Source: CAG-1000 sp964345385 (GTDB lineage Bacteria; Bacillota_I; Bacilli_A; RF39; UBA660). From it: a stretch of DNA of 42,817 bases. Shown piece after piece: positions 1-8,367 of the stretch. Made by a program: the position numbers and the translations under genes. Position 1 is the first letter of the stretch, and every line of letters begins with the position of its first letter. The notes beneath the pieces are model-generated. The model had not been told where the DNA came from. It saw only the letters and a list, made by a program, of their open reading frames with translations, and made no database searches. The DNA is taken from positions 1-42,817 of the forward strand of contig CAYFQM010000004.1 in NCBI GenBank assembly GCA_964345385.1. Direction: 5' to 3'.

Positions 1-326
1 GGGCTTATATAGCCTTCCACTGCAAATATAATTAAAATTCCATTTACTAATATTTTATCTGCAATTGCATCTAATATTTTTCCATAATCACTAACCAAAT
101 TATATTTTCTAGCTAAAAAACCATCTAATAAATCAGTTAATGATGCAATTACAAATATAATACCGCAAATTATATATTTACTATCAATAATTATATTAGC
201 GTTTTGAGCTACAATATCAAACGATGGAAACACAATTCCTATTTTTTCAAGTGGAAATAATATTAATATTATTAACAAAAAAGATAATACTATCCTACTT
301 AAAGTTATTTTATTTGGAATATTCAT
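1..326 (-). CDS. pgsA: CDP-diacylglycerol--glycerol-3-phosphate 3-phosphatidyltransferase, partial
   Basis: The gene runs off the left edge of the window, so only the first 108 residues are seen. I translated it by hand from ATG at 326, which follows a strong AAAGGAGG ribosome site. It carries the CDP-alcohol phosphatidyltransferase signature with the expected spacing: D65, D68-G69, A72-R73, G82, D86 and D90. Two hydrophobic segments (about 11-24 and 50-62) flank or precede the motif. The enzyme makes phosphatidylglycerophosphate in the membrane, the first committed step to phosphatidylglycerol. The gene directly follows a RodZ-like gene, the same order as ymfM-pgsA in Bacillus, which supports pgsA over other family members. 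Confidence 0.9.
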   Translation of the reverse strand, partial: MNIPNKITLSRIVLSFLLIILILFPLEKIGIVFPSFDIVAQNANIIIDSKYIICGIIFVIASLTDLLDGFLARKYNLVSDYGKILDAIADKILVNGILIIFAVEGYIS

Positions 327-348
327 TACTAATCCTCCTTTACTTCTT

Positions 349-792
349 TTAATTATTTTTAAAATATGTATATAATAATAAAACTATTATTATTAATATT
401 ACAATACTTACAATTATAAGAATAATTGTTTTTAATTTGTATGTCTTTTTACGTTTAGTATAAGGTGAAGAAACTTTATCCATACTATTTTTTATTTCTA
501 ATCTATTTATTTCTCTTGTTTGCTCTAATATTTCTTCTACTGGAATTCTAGACGTATAACTAAAAATAAAATCATTAAATTTAGATATTAATTCTGATTC
601 ATCTAAATTTAAATATTTAGAATATTTTATAATTAATTCTTTCAAAAAAAACACATCTTTAAATGCATTAACATTACCATCTTCTAAATTTTCTAATTGT
701 CCAATTGTAATATTTAAGTCTTTAACCACTTCTTCTTTACTAATTCCAATAGTTTCCCTTGCCTCTTTAAAAGACTCTCCTATTTCTTTCAC
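349..792 (-). CDS. RodZ-like helix-turn-helix membrane protein, short form
   Basis: A 147-residue protein. Residues about 1-70 form an XRE/RodZ-type helix-turn-helix domain (GESFKEARE...ISKEEV...GQLENLEDG pattern). A basic stretch (TKRKKTYK) precedes a single strongly hydrophobic segment at about 120-143, and only a few residues follow it. RodZ links MreB to the membrane in rod-shaped cells. This copy lacks the extracellular C-terminal domain found in full-length RodZ, so it would be a cytoplasmic domain plus an anchor. It lies 22 bases upstream of pgsA, like ymfM in Bacillus, and is probably cotranscribed with it. A membrane-bound regulator is the alternative reading. Confidence 0.75.
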   Translation of the reverse strand: MKEIGESFKEARETIGISKEEVVKDLNITIGQLENLEDGNVNAFKDVFFLKELIIKYSKYLNLDESELISKFNDFIFSYTSRIPVEEILEQTREINRLEIKNSMDKVSSPYTKRKKTYKLKTIILIIVSIVILIIIVLLLYTYFKNN

Positions 793-807
793 TTTATTCT
801 CCTATAT

Positions 808-1152
808 ATAATATCTTAATAAGCCATGTTCTGTACCTATTAATAGGTGACAAACATCTATCTAAGCATTTGCTTCCCTTACTCCTTTATTATTCATTCG
901 TAAGAGTTCCCTTACCAAATTTAGGTTTCTCACTCGCGGGGTTTGCCTCGTTCCACTTACTTATTCCTAAGTAACTCGTCTCTTTGGCACTTTATGCCTA
1001 CTATAATCAGTTCTTGATTATTTTGGCGCCGTCAGTTAAACTGCCTAAGGTTATTTTTTTCCTTAGCACGAACACTACGTTCATTCCAGAAACGTGTGAG
1101 CATGGACTTTCCTCTACATTTACAATAATGCAGCGTTTGTCTAAAATATTAT
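808..1152 (-). ncRNA. rnpB: RNase P RNA, bacterial type B
   Basis: The minus strand contains the conserved RNase P RNA cores in order: GAGGAAAGTCCATGCTC near the 5' end, GTAGTGTTCGTGC, GACGGC, AAAGTGCC, GTGGAACG, AAACCCCGCGAGTGAGAAA, GGTAAGGGAAC, TAGATAGATG, and ACA-ACATGGCTTA style 3' sequence (here ACAGAACATGGCTTA). They closely follow the B. subtilis type-B RNA. I set the ends by the P1 helix: ATAATATTTTAG (1152-1141) pairs with TTAAGATATTAT (819-808) over 12 bp including G-U pairs. The 5' end overlaps the last bases of gpsB, the neighbour it also has in Bacillus. It is the catalytic RNA that trims tRNA 5' ends. Confidence 0.95.
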
Positions 1153-1466
1153 TCACCATAAACTACTTTTTCTAAATCACTAATACGCTTTAATAAATCT
1201 ACATTAGTAACATTCTTATTAGAGCCAGCTAATTCTAATGTGGCTTTTAAGTTTCTAATATCAGCTTTAAGTTTACTATTTTCACTTTCAAGCATTTTAA
1301 TTTCGTTAATTAATCTTTTTGTAGTGCTTTCAAAATCAACGTAATCTTTTATTATTAGATCAAGAAATTGATCAACTTCTTGTGGTCTATATCCTCTAGC
1401 ATCTCTTTTAAAATCTTTTTCAAATATTTCTTTAGCTGTCAAGAATCTTTTTTCATCCATCATCAC
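1149..1466 (-). CDS. gpsB: Cell division protein GpsB (DivIVA family)
   Basis: A 105-residue protein with an N-terminal DivIVA/GpsB lipid-binding domain (LTAKEIFEKDFKRDARGYRPQ, then EVDQFLDLIIKDY, residues about 8-44). A coiled coil follows (about 45-75), then a short C-terminal helical segment. Its length fits GpsB, not the longer DivIVA. GpsB coordinates septal and peripheral peptidoglycan synthesis through penicillin-binding proteins. GTG at 1466 and ATG at 1463 and 1460 are all possible starts; AGAGAGG sits 8 bases before the GTG. A TTGACA-18-TATAAT promoter lies just upstream. The gene ends inside the 5' edge of rnpB, an order also seen in Bacillus (ypsB-rnpB). Confidence 0.9.
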   Translation of the reverse strand: MMMDEKRFLTAKEIFEKDFKRDARGYRPQEVDQFLDLIIKDYVDFESTTKRLINEIKMLESENSKLKADIRNLKATLELAGSNKNVTNVDLLKRISDLEKVVYGE

Positions 1467-1492
1467 ACTTAATTAACCTCTCTTTCTACATA

Positions 1493-1522
1493 ATTATACA
1501 TAATAATACCTACTATTGTCAA
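1493..1522 (-). promoter_or_regulatory. Promoter of gpsB (and probably rnpB)
   Basis: On the minus strand, a perfect -35 TTGACA (1522-1517) is followed by 18 bases and a perfect -10 TATAAT (1498-1493). The predicted transcript start is about 20 bases upstream of the gpsB start codon. I see no terminator between gpsB and rnpB, so this promoter could also feed rnpB. Confidence 0.75.
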
Positions 1523-1536
1523 TAAATGAACCATTT

Positions 1537-2235
1537 TTATAAACTGTCTATATATTCTTTTATAGGAAGATAATCTATATTATTTAACTTGTTAATAGTT
1601 ATATTATACTCTAAAATATCATATGATGTATTATTAAAATAGCTATCTATATCTTTATAATCAATAATTATATTTTTAACCATATCATTAATAATTGTAT
1701 ACTTTATATTTATATCAATATCTTCTTCTGTTTTATTAACTTGTTCATATAAATAATTATATTCTTTTAAGTAATCTTTTAATGAAATAACCAATTCAAA
1801 ATTATTGAAATCTACATTTTTTTTATTTGATGATAATATTAAGTTCTTTATTAATTCTAAATTATAATATTTTTTATTAAAAATATTAAAATCCTCTTCT
1901 ACTTCAATAAATTTTGCTTGTTCTATATCGTCAATCTCACTAAGAGAATAATATTTACCATTATATTCTAAAACATCTTTATATATCAATGAATCGCTTA
2001 TATATTCACAAATATATTTATCACAAATAACATTCATTTCTAAAATATTATCATTTTCTTTCTTAACAATTGTAATTTGAAAATTATTACTTAATTTATT
2101 AACTGCCTCATCTATTGACACATTATTATAATTAAATATATTAATATTTGGTTTAATATAGAAAAAAGAAATAATAATTGATGTTAATATAATAAAAGCT
2201 ATTATTTTATTTTTTATGCTTTTTTCACTTAACAT
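1537..2235 (-). CDS. Unknown protein with one N-terminal membrane segment
   Basis: A 232-residue protein I do not recognise. A short positively charged N-terminus leads into one hydrophobic helix (about 10-28, IIAFIILTSIIISFFYI), and the rest is polar and rich in Asn, Asp, Ile and Tyr. This suggests a membrane-tethered extracellular domain. There is no lipobox. The start codon overlaps the end of fmt by 7 bases, so the two are translationally coupled. The next minus-strand gene, gpsB, has its own strong promoter, so this gene probably ends the priA-fmt transcript. No function is assigned. Confidence 0.7.
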   Translation of the reverse strand: MLSEKSIKNKIIAFIILTSIIISFFYIKPNINIFNYNNVSIDEAVNKLSNNFQITIVKKENDNILEMNVICDKYICEYISDSLIYKDVLEYNGKYYSLSEIDDIEQAKFIEVEEDFNIFNKKYYNLELIKNLILSSNKKNVDFNNFELVISLKDYLKEYNYLYEQVNKTEEDIDINIKYTIINDMVKNIIIDYKDIDSYFNNTSYDILEYNITINKLNNIDYLPIKEYIDSL

Positions 2236-3161
2236 AATCTTTTGCCTATTAAGGAACCTTTTTTTCCATTTAAATATGAACTACTATCCATTTCGTTTTT
2301 TCCAGAAGGCTTTAGTCTTTTAATTATAATTTCACCATCTTTAGTCTTTACTCCAATTCCATTTTTATATAAATTAATTATTTCTCCTGTAACTCCATTT
2401 TTTGAAGAAAACCCAATTTCACATTCACACACTTTAATAATTTCATCATTTAATAATGTATATGAACAAGGAAAAGGATATAAGCCTCTTACTTTATTAT
2501 ATATAACTTCACTTTTTTGATTAAAATCAATATGCTCATCTTCTCTAGTAATTACTGGCGCTAAAGAAGCTTTAGCATCATCTTGTTTAATTCTTTTATT
2601 TTCTCCTTTAAATATACTTCCTAATGTTTCATATAGTAATTCTTTTCCAAGTATACTAAGTTTATCGTGCAATATTCCTACATTATCATCATAGTTAATA
2701 TCAATTTTTTTCATACTAATAATATCACCAGTATCCATTCCTTCATCCATATACATTATAGTAATTCCAGTTTTTGTCTCTCCATTCATAATTGCTCTAT
2801 GTATAGGTGCGCCTCCTCTATACTTAGGAAGTAATGAAGCATGAACATTAATTGCTTGATATTTTGGTGTATATAATAGTTCTGGTGGAATAATTTGACC
2901 ATATGCACACGTAATAATAATATCAGGTTTCTTTTCTAATATATATCCAAATTCTTCTTTAATTTTATGGGGTTGATAAACCTCTATATTATTTTCTATA
3001 GCACATTTTTTAACTGGTGAAAAAGTAACTACTCCTTTTCTTCCACTTCTTTTATCTTCCTGAGTTACCACTAAAATAATATTCGTTTTTTCTATAAGCA
3101 TTTCAAGCACAGGAACACTAAAAATTGGTGTCCCCATAAAAACCACTTTTTTATTTTTCAT
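2229..3161 (-). CDS. fmt: Methionyl-tRNA formyltransferase
   Basis: A 310-residue protein of the usual Fmt length. The N-terminal formyltransferase domain (about 1-200) shows FMGTPIFSVP near the start and NVHASLLPKYRGGAPI at 105-120, with N105 and H107 in the catalytic positions. GMDTGDI at 141-147 supplies the catalytic D143. The C-terminal part (about 205-305) is the tRNA-binding OB-like domain with RGLYPFP. It formylates Met-tRNAi for translation initiation. The start is supported by AGGAGAG four bases upstream. Downstream of priA is a common location in Bacillota, although the usual def gene between them is absent here. Confidence 0.96.
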   Translation of the reverse strand: MKNKKVVFMGTPIFSVPVLEMLIEKTNIILVVTQEDKRSGRKGVVTFSPVKKCAIENNIEVYQPHKIKEEFGYILEKKPDIIITCAYGQIIPPELLYTPKYQAINVHASLLPKYRGGAPIHRAIMNGETKTGITIMYMDEGMDTGDIISMKKIDINYDDNVGILHDKLSILGKELLYETLGSIFKGENKRIKQDDAKASLAPVITREDEHIDFNQKSEVIYNKVRGLYPFPCSYTLLNDEIIKVCECEIGFSSKNGVTGEIINLYKNGIGVKTKDGEIIIKRLKPSGKNEMDSSSYLNGKKGSLIGKRLC

Positions 3162-3189
3162 AATGCTCTCCTAATCTAAGATAATTATA

Positions 3190-5346
3190 TTAAATATTTA
3201 TATTTATATCAAGATTTACATCTTTATCAAATATATTTGAATCTATATCTTTAAGAACTTTAAGCAAATTTTTTATTTTTTTGTATTTTATCATTATAGA
3301 AAAATGATATTTATTTTTCATTTTAAAAACTCCAGCCATGGAAGGACCTAATACAATAAATGTAGAATCCAAATTATTAACAAGTGCTTTTTTGACTTTA
3401 TTAACTATATTACTTGCTTTATTATAATCAGAAGATATAACTAAAACATTACATATATAATAATATGGAGGATATTTTAACTTTTTTCTTATATCCATTT
3501 CATAATTAAAAAATAATTCATAATTATTTTTAACAACGCATTCATAAACATAATGATCTGTATTATATGTTTGAACTATTACTTTCCCAGGTAAATCAAA
3601 TCTTCCCACTCTTCCAGAAGTTTGACTAATTAATTCAAATGCCCTTTCACTACTTCTAAAATCAGGTACCGCTAATGAGGCATCTGCATTAATTATTCCA
3701 ACTAAAGTAGCATTTTCAAAATTAAGACCTTTAGAAATCATTTGAGTACCAACTAATATTTGATGTTTTTGAGATGCAAACTCATTAATCAATTTTTGAT
3801 GAGCATTTTTTAAATATGTGGTATCTGAATCCATTCTAAGTATACTAACATTATATTTCTTTTTAAGAATACTCTCTAACTTTTCTGTACCTAAACCTAA
3901 ATCTCTTATTGCTTCTTCATTGCAATTAGGACACTTTTTAGTTGAATAAGTTCTATAACCACAGTAACGACAAGAAAAAGAACTACTACTTTTATGGTAA
4001 ATTAAAGAAATATCACAATTAGGACATTTATAGACATAACCACAGTTAACACACGATAAAAACGTACTATAACCACGCCTATTTAATAAAATAATAACTT
4101 GTTCATTTCTACTTAAAGCATTCTTAATTTCAATATCAAGTTTACTACTAATAATATAGTTATGTCTTAATACCTCTTTTTCCATATCTACTAGTTCAAT
4201 AGAAGGAAATTTATTACTAATTCTCTTTGTTAATGAAACTAACTCATAAACTCCTTTTTTAGCTCTTGCAAATTGTTCTAAACTAGGAGTAGCACTACCT
4301 AATACAACTTTACAATCATGATATTTACTTCTTTCAAAAGCAATATCAATAGCGTTATATTTAGGGTTGTTTTCTTGCTTATATGTTTGACTTTGACACT
4401 CATCAATTATAATGTATTCAATATTAGAAAGAGGAGTAAACACAGCACTTCTTGCACCCACTACAACTCTAATTAACCCACTTTGAATTTTTCTATATTC
4501 ATCATACTTTTCTCCTTCTGATAAAGCACTATGAAATATAGCAATATTTTCTTTAAAAACTGATTTAAATCTAGAAACAATTTGAGGAGTTAAAGATATT
4601 TCAGGAACTAATACCATAGCATTTTTGCCTTTTTTTAAAGCAGAAGATATTAATTTAATATATATTTCAGTCTTACCACTTCCAGTAACGCCATATAATA
4701 AATATTTATTTGCTTTTCCATTTACAATTTTAAAAAAAGCTTCTTTTTGTTCTTTTGTTAAAACAATATTTTTTTCTTTCTTTTCTAATATCTCTACATC
4801 TCTATAAACTTCTTTTTGAACTTCATAAATAATACCCTTTTTTATTAAATTTTTAACTGAGGCACTAGAATATAATGATTTATCATTATTATTATTTTTA
4901 ATACCTTGAAACACTTCTATCTCTCTTATATTTCTTTTGTTAGAATCTATATATTTTTGTACATCAAACCCATCTTTTATGTATAAAAAAGTCTTATATT
5001 TGCGATTTACATTTGTTTTTTTACTTGCCTTTAAAGCTCTAGGTAACATTGCTTGATAACAAGATATTAAATTGCAAACTAAAGTTTCACTCATGTACTT
5101 TCCTAAGTTTAATAACTCATCGTTTAAATAAAAGTCTTCTTCAACTATTTTAATTATTTCTTTATATTTTATACTATCATCTATATTATTATGAATATTT
5201 AAAACAAAACCTTCTACTAATTTACTAGCAAAAGGAACTATTACTTTATGACCTACTTTTAAAATATTAATTTTTTTAGGCACTATATAATCAAATACTT
5301 TATTTAATGATTTAACATTATATTCAATTAATACACTAGCTATCAT
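3190..5346 (-). CDS. priA: Primosomal replication restart helicase PriA
   Basis: A 718-residue superfamily 2 helicase. The N-terminal 3'-end-binding and winged-helix regions occupy about 1-190. Walker A GVTGSGKT lies at 219-226, GSATPSLE at 350-357, and the zinc-binding cysteines C432, C435, C441, C444, C459, C462, C472 and C475 match the PriA pattern. The helicase C domain follows with VGTQMISKGLNF and SGRVGR. PriA reloads the replisome at collapsed forks. The Walker B/motif II region reads DECQ (315-318) where PriA normally has DEEH. The D-E pair needed for ATP hydrolysis is kept but the last two residues differ. The start overlaps the MBL gene stop by four bases. Confidence 0.95.
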   Translation of the reverse strand: MIASVLIEYNVKSLNKVFDYIVPKKINILKVGHKVIVPFASKLVEGFVLNIHNNIDDSIKYKEIIKIVEEDFYLNDELLNLGKYMSETLVCNLISCYQAMLPRALKASKKTNVNRKYKTFLYIKDGFDVQKYIDSNKRNIREIEVFQGIKNNNNDKSLYSSASVKNLIKKGIIYEVQKEVYRDVEILEKKEKNIVLTKEQKEAFFKIVNGKANKYLLYGVTGSGKTEIYIKLISSALKKGKNAMVLVPEISLTPQIVSRFKSVFKENIAIFHSALSEGEKYDEYRKIQSGLIRVVVGARSAVFTPLSNIEYIIIDECQSQTYKQENNPKYNAIDIAFERSKYHDCKVVLGSATPSLEQFARAKKGVYELVSLTKRISNKFPSIELVDMEKEVLRHNYIISSKLDIEIKNALSRNEQVIILLNRRGYSTFLSCVNCGYVYKCPNCDISLIYHKSSSSFSCRYCGYRTYSTKKCPNCNEEAIRDLGLGTEKLESILKKKYNVSILRMDSDTTYLKNAHQKLINEFASQKHQILVGTQMISKGLNFENATLVGIINADASLAVPDFRSSERAFELISQTSGRVGRFDLPGKVIVQTYNTDHYVYECVVKNNYELFFNYEMDIRKKLKYPPYYYICNVLVISSDYNKASNIVNKVKKALVNNLDSTFIVLGPSMAGVFKMKNKYHFSIMIKYKKIKNLLKVLKDIDSNIFDKDVNLDININI

Positions 5347-5870
5347 GATAGCATCCTTAAAAAAGGATTATTCAGTATTTCATAACCAATTATAGTGGTT
5401 GGACCATGACCAGGATACACAACTATATCTTTATCTAATTCAAAAATCTTCTTTAAACTGTTTTTCATCACTTCTTCATCTTCTTTTTTATATATTCCAA
5501 TTGTTTCTCTAAATAAAAAATCTCCACTAAAAATAATTTTTTCTTCATAAAAATAAAATATACAGCTATCAATAGTATGACCAGGAGTTTTTATAATTTT
5601 TATTTTAAAATAATCATTTTCAATATTTTCACTTTTATAATTATACACTTTACAATTAAATTTTTTAACTACATTATCTAAACAATGAACATGATCATCA
5701 TGATAATGAGTTACTAAAACTCCTTCTACTTCTAAATCTTTTTCTTCTACAAATTTAATAATAGAATTATAAGCATAACCTGGATCTACTATTAAACATT
5801 TATTATTAATAGAAATTATATAACAATTTTCTTCATATAATCCATTTAATATAGTATCAATATTTAACAT
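5343..5870 (-). CDS. MBL-fold metallo-hydrolase, glyoxalase II-like
   Basis: A 175-residue metallo-beta-lactamase fold protein. It shows the dinuclear metal motif THYHDDH (54-60), a PGHT histidine at 98, the bridging aspartate in SGD at about 117, and PGHG near 154-157. Its length fits the short YcbL/hydroxyacylglutathione-hydrolase-like group. These enzymes usually hydrolyse thioesters, but the substrate cannot be told from sequence. GGGAG upstream supports the start. It sits in a tight run with priA (4-base overlap) and the HAD gene (1-base gap), so they are probably cotranscribed. Confidence 0.85.
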   Translation of the reverse strand: MLNIDTILNGLYEENCYIISINNKCLIVDPGYAYNSIIKFVEEKDLEVEGVLVTHYHDDHVHCLDNVVKKFNCKVYNYKSENIENDYFKIKIIKTPGHTIDSCIFYFYEEKIIFSGDFLFRETIGIYKKEDEEVMKNSLKKIFELDKDIVVYPGHGPTTIIGYEILNNPFLRMLS

Positions 5871-5871
5871 A

Positions 5872-6375
5872 CTAACTCCCTATAACATCAAAAATTTGAT
5901 CCAATTTATTTATAACTTTAAAACCAGCTGATTTTAATTCGTTAGAAAATCTAACTCCAATTCCTCCAGCTTTTTCCCATATTTCAAGGTTTATTGGATA
6001 ATCATCAATTAATATAGCATCCTTAGCATTTAATACATCAGTTTTGTTTATTTCTTTTGGAACAATTATAATAGTAATTTCTTTAAAATATTTTCTTAAA
6101 TAGTTTATTTTTACAACACCTTCTTTTAAAGAAGTTACATGTGTCAAAATATGTACATCAAAAAGATTACTATCAATAATTTTTTGAATACAATTTATTG
6201 AATCATTTAATATATACTCATCTTTTATTACATTTCTAAAGTCAAACGTACTAAAAAAGTTTATAGCTGCCTCATCATTAACTCTTGGATCTATTCCCTC
6301 TTTATTAAGTGCTGCATATAAATAAGGAATAGTATCCATAATAACTCCATCAAAATCTATATATAATCTTTTCAT
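5872..6375 (-). CDS. HAD-superfamily 5'-nucleotidase-like (NT5C type) protein
   Basis: A 167-residue protein beginning with the HAD nucleophile motif DFDGVIMDT, with D7 as nucleophile and D9 as acid/base. The late motif LIDDYP has D124-D125 for Mg binding, and LTHV supplies a possible motif II Thr. Length and motif spacing fit the 5'(3')-deoxyribonucleotidase/NT5C-like group, which dephosphorylates nucleoside monophosphates. The substrate is not certain. A strong AGGAGG precedes the ATG. It overlaps nothing and leads the MBL-priA-fmt run. Confidence 0.75.
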   Translation of the reverse strand: MKRLYIDFDGVIMDTIPYLYAALNKEGIDPRVNDEAAINFFSTFDFRNVIKDEYILNDSINCIQKIIDSNLFDVHILTHVTSLKEGVVKINYLRKYFKEITIIIVPKEINKTDVLNAKDAILIDDYPINLEIWEKAGGIGVRFSNELKSAGFKVINKLDQIFDVIGS

Positions 6376-6431
6376 TAAATGCCTCCTAATTTATTAAATA
6401 ATATCATTATAATTTTTATTTGTCAAAATGG

Positions 6432-7838
6432 TTAAACCATTTCGCCATCTAATGAAAAACTCTTAGCATCAGTTATTTTAACATCTATTATTTCGCCTAT
6501 ATTTTCTTTAAAAGCTTCAATATTAACTAATTTCATATTTTCTGTATATCCACATAATTTTCCATTTTTCTTTGAAGAAATGCCAACTACTAAACACTTT
6601 ACATTTTTTCCCAATAATTTTTGATTAGAATAATTACTATATTTATTTATTACTTCATTTAATCTATGAAGTCTATCAAGCTTTTCTTCTTCAGTAACAG
6701 TTTCTTTCATTAATGAAGCGGGCGTATTTTCTCTTTTACTAAATGCAAAAGTAAAAGCCCCATCAAATTTACACTCATTTACTAGTGAAATAGTCTCATT
6801 AAAATCCTCTTCAGTTTCTCCTGGAAACCCAACAATAATATCGGTAGTAATAGATACGTCTTTAATTTTCTTTCTAATTTCATTATATAATTTTATATAT
6901 TCTTCTTTAGTATATTTTCTATTCATAAGTTTAAGTATCTTATTACTTCCAGATTGAACAGGTAAATGAATGTATGGCATTATATTTGAGTTTTTACTAA
7001 TGACATCAATCATTGAAGAAGTAAACTCCCAAGGATGAGATGTAACAAATCTAATTCTATCAATTTTAGTGTTGCTTACTTCTTGTAATAAATTAGACAA
7101 ATCATATTCCTCATATAAATCTTTTCCATATGCATTTACATTTTGGCCTAGTAACGTTACTTCTTTATATCCATTTTTTTTAAGTTCAATTACTTCATTT
7201 ATAATATCTTCTTTTCTTCTACTTCTTTGTTTTCCTCTTGTATATGGCACAATACAATATGTACAAAATTTATCACAACCATATTGAATATCTACCCAAG
7301 CACTATATTTGTTATCACGAATGACTGGTATGTTTTCAACTATATCACCATCATAACTATATACTTCAATATAGGTTTTCTTTAATTTCATAGATTTATT
7401 AATAATATTTAATAAATTATCTAAATTATGAGTTCCACATATAAAATTTATAAACTTATATTTATTTAAAATATTATTTACTACTGTTTCTTCTTGAGCC
7501 ATACATCCACATATACCCACAATTAAATCTTTATTTTTCTTTTTAAGATAATTAATTATTCCAAGATATCCAAATACTTTATCATGAACATTTTCTCTTA
7601 TAGCACATGTATTTAATATTATTAAATCTGCTTCTTCTATTTCATTAGTATTAGTGTATCCAGCACTTTGTAACATACCATTGATTTTTTCTCCATCATG
7701 TTCATTCATTTGACAACCATATGTTCTTACAAAACACTTTTTACCAACACCAATTCTATCACCAAAATAACCATAATCTTTATATTTAACTACTGTCTTA
7801 TTTCTTTTTTTAGCTTCTTTCATATTTGGTAAATTCAT
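6432..7838 (-). CDS. miaB: tRNA-2-methylthio-N6-dimethylallyladenosine synthase
   Basis: A 468-residue methylthiotransferase. The N-terminal UPF0004 domain carries the three auxiliary-cluster cysteines (C42 in YGCQMN, C78 in LNTCAIREN, C112 in GCMAQ). The radical SAM domain has C188-x3-C192-x2-C195 in YGCDKFCTYCIVPYTRG, and a TRAM domain occupies about 400-465. It adds the 2-methylthio group to i6A37 of tRNAs that read U-starting codons. YGCQMNEHD and the CDKFCTYC context identify MiaB rather than MtaB or RimO. AAGGAAGTGAT precedes the start codon, and an extended -10 promoter lies upstream, back-to-back with that of the plus-strand neighbour. Confidence 0.96.
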   Translation of the reverse strand: MNLPNMKEAKKRNKTVVKYKDYGYFGDRIGVGKKCFVRTYGCQMNEHDGEKINGMLQSAGYTNTNEIEEADLIILNTCAIRENVHDKVFGYLGIINYLKKKNKDLIVGICGCMAQEETVVNNILNKYKFINFICGTHNLDNLLNIINKSMKLKKTYIEVYSYDGDIVENIPVIRDNKYSAWVDIQYGCDKFCTYCIVPYTRGKQRSRRKEDIINEVIELKKNGYKEVTLLGQNVNAYGKDLYEEYDLSNLLQEVSNTKIDRIRFVTSHPWEFTSSMIDVISKNSNIMPYIHLPVQSGSNKILKLMNRKYTKEEYIKLYNEIRKKIKDVSITTDIIVGFPGETEEDFNETISLVNECKFDGAFTFAFSKRENTPASLMKETVTEEEKLDRLHRLNEVINKYSNYSNQKLLGKNVKCLVVGISSKKNGKLCGYTENMKLVNIEAFKENIGEIIDVKITDAKSFSLDGEMV

Positions 7839-7856
7839 ATTATCACTTCCTTACAT

Positions 7857-7885
7857 ATTATAGCATTTATAAAATGAGAAGTAAA
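7857..7885 (-). promoter_or_regulatory. Promoter of miaB
   Basis: On the minus strand, TTTACT (7885-7880) is followed by 17 bases and TATAAT (7862-7857). A TGC before the hexamer makes an extended -10. The -35 lies four bases from the -35 of the divergent plus-strand promoter at 7890. Confidence 0.65.
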
Positions 7886-7889
7886 TTTA

Positions 7890-7918
7890 TTGACAAAAAA
7901 TAAATCATTGTATAAAAT
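7890..7918 (+). promoter_or_regulatory. Promoter of the 7941 gene
   Basis: TTGACA (7890-7895) is followed by 17 bases and TAAAAT (7913-7918), placing transcription start near 7925. The ATG at 7890 overlaps the -35 box and so is unlikely to be the true start of the downstream gene. Confidence 0.65.
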
Positions 7919-7940
7919 ATTAAAATACATGGAGGAAAAT

Positions 7941-8345
7941 ATGATAAAACAAGAATATTATTATGAATTGAATTGTAGACCAATATCTAGAAAATTTATT
8001 ATGACTGGAATAATTAATAATAATCCAAACCATTATATAAAAATGGTTGATGATGATATCGAAATAAAGTTTTTTTCTTGTAGTGGTAAACTAGAAAAAC
8101 AAATAGATGCTAACACATATAATAAAATATTACAAAACTCTACTAATCATATATTTTTTTCTTTTATTGAAGAAACAATTTTTGAAATGAATGGAAATTA
8201 TCAACAGTGTATACGAGAGTTTACATCTACATACTTATCTACAACAATTAATATGACTTTTAACACAAAAGAAGAAAAAGAGGAATTTGAAAGAAAACAT
8301 AATCTATCAAAAAATGGTTTTCCATTATCTAGAAAAAAACAATAA
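7941..8345 (+). CDS. Unknown small soluble protein
   Basis: A 134-residue protein with no recognised motif. I chose ATG at 7941 because GGAGG lies five bases upstream. The earlier in-frame ATG at 7890 overlaps a -35 promoter element, so its 17 extra residues would not be transcribed. There are no membrane segments. The protein mixes charged and aromatic residues and ends in a basic tail (SRKKQ). It is alone on the plus strand between miaB and the macrodomain gene and shares a hairpin terminator with the latter. Confidence 0.6.
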   Translation: MIKQEYYYELNCRPISRKFIMTGIINNNPNHYIKMVDDDIEIKFFSCSGKLEKQIDANTYNKILQNSTNHIFFSFIEETIFEMNGNYQQCIREFTSTYLSTTINMTFNTKEEKEEFERKHNLSKNGFPLSRKKQ

Positions 8346-8367
8346 GCTTAATTACTTATTGTTTTTT
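8334..8367. terminator. Bidirectional terminator between convergent genes
   Basis: A perfect 13-bp stem, AAAAAACAATAAG with CTTATTGTTTTTT, with an 8-base loop. It gives a U-rich tail on both strands. It overlaps the stop codons of both flanking convergent genes, so each coding end forms part of the terminator. Confidence 0.85.

Noticed and set aside
984..1175. Plus-strand 63-aa ORF
   Set aside because: Lies across the RNase P RNA gene; no ribosome site or protein-like pattern.
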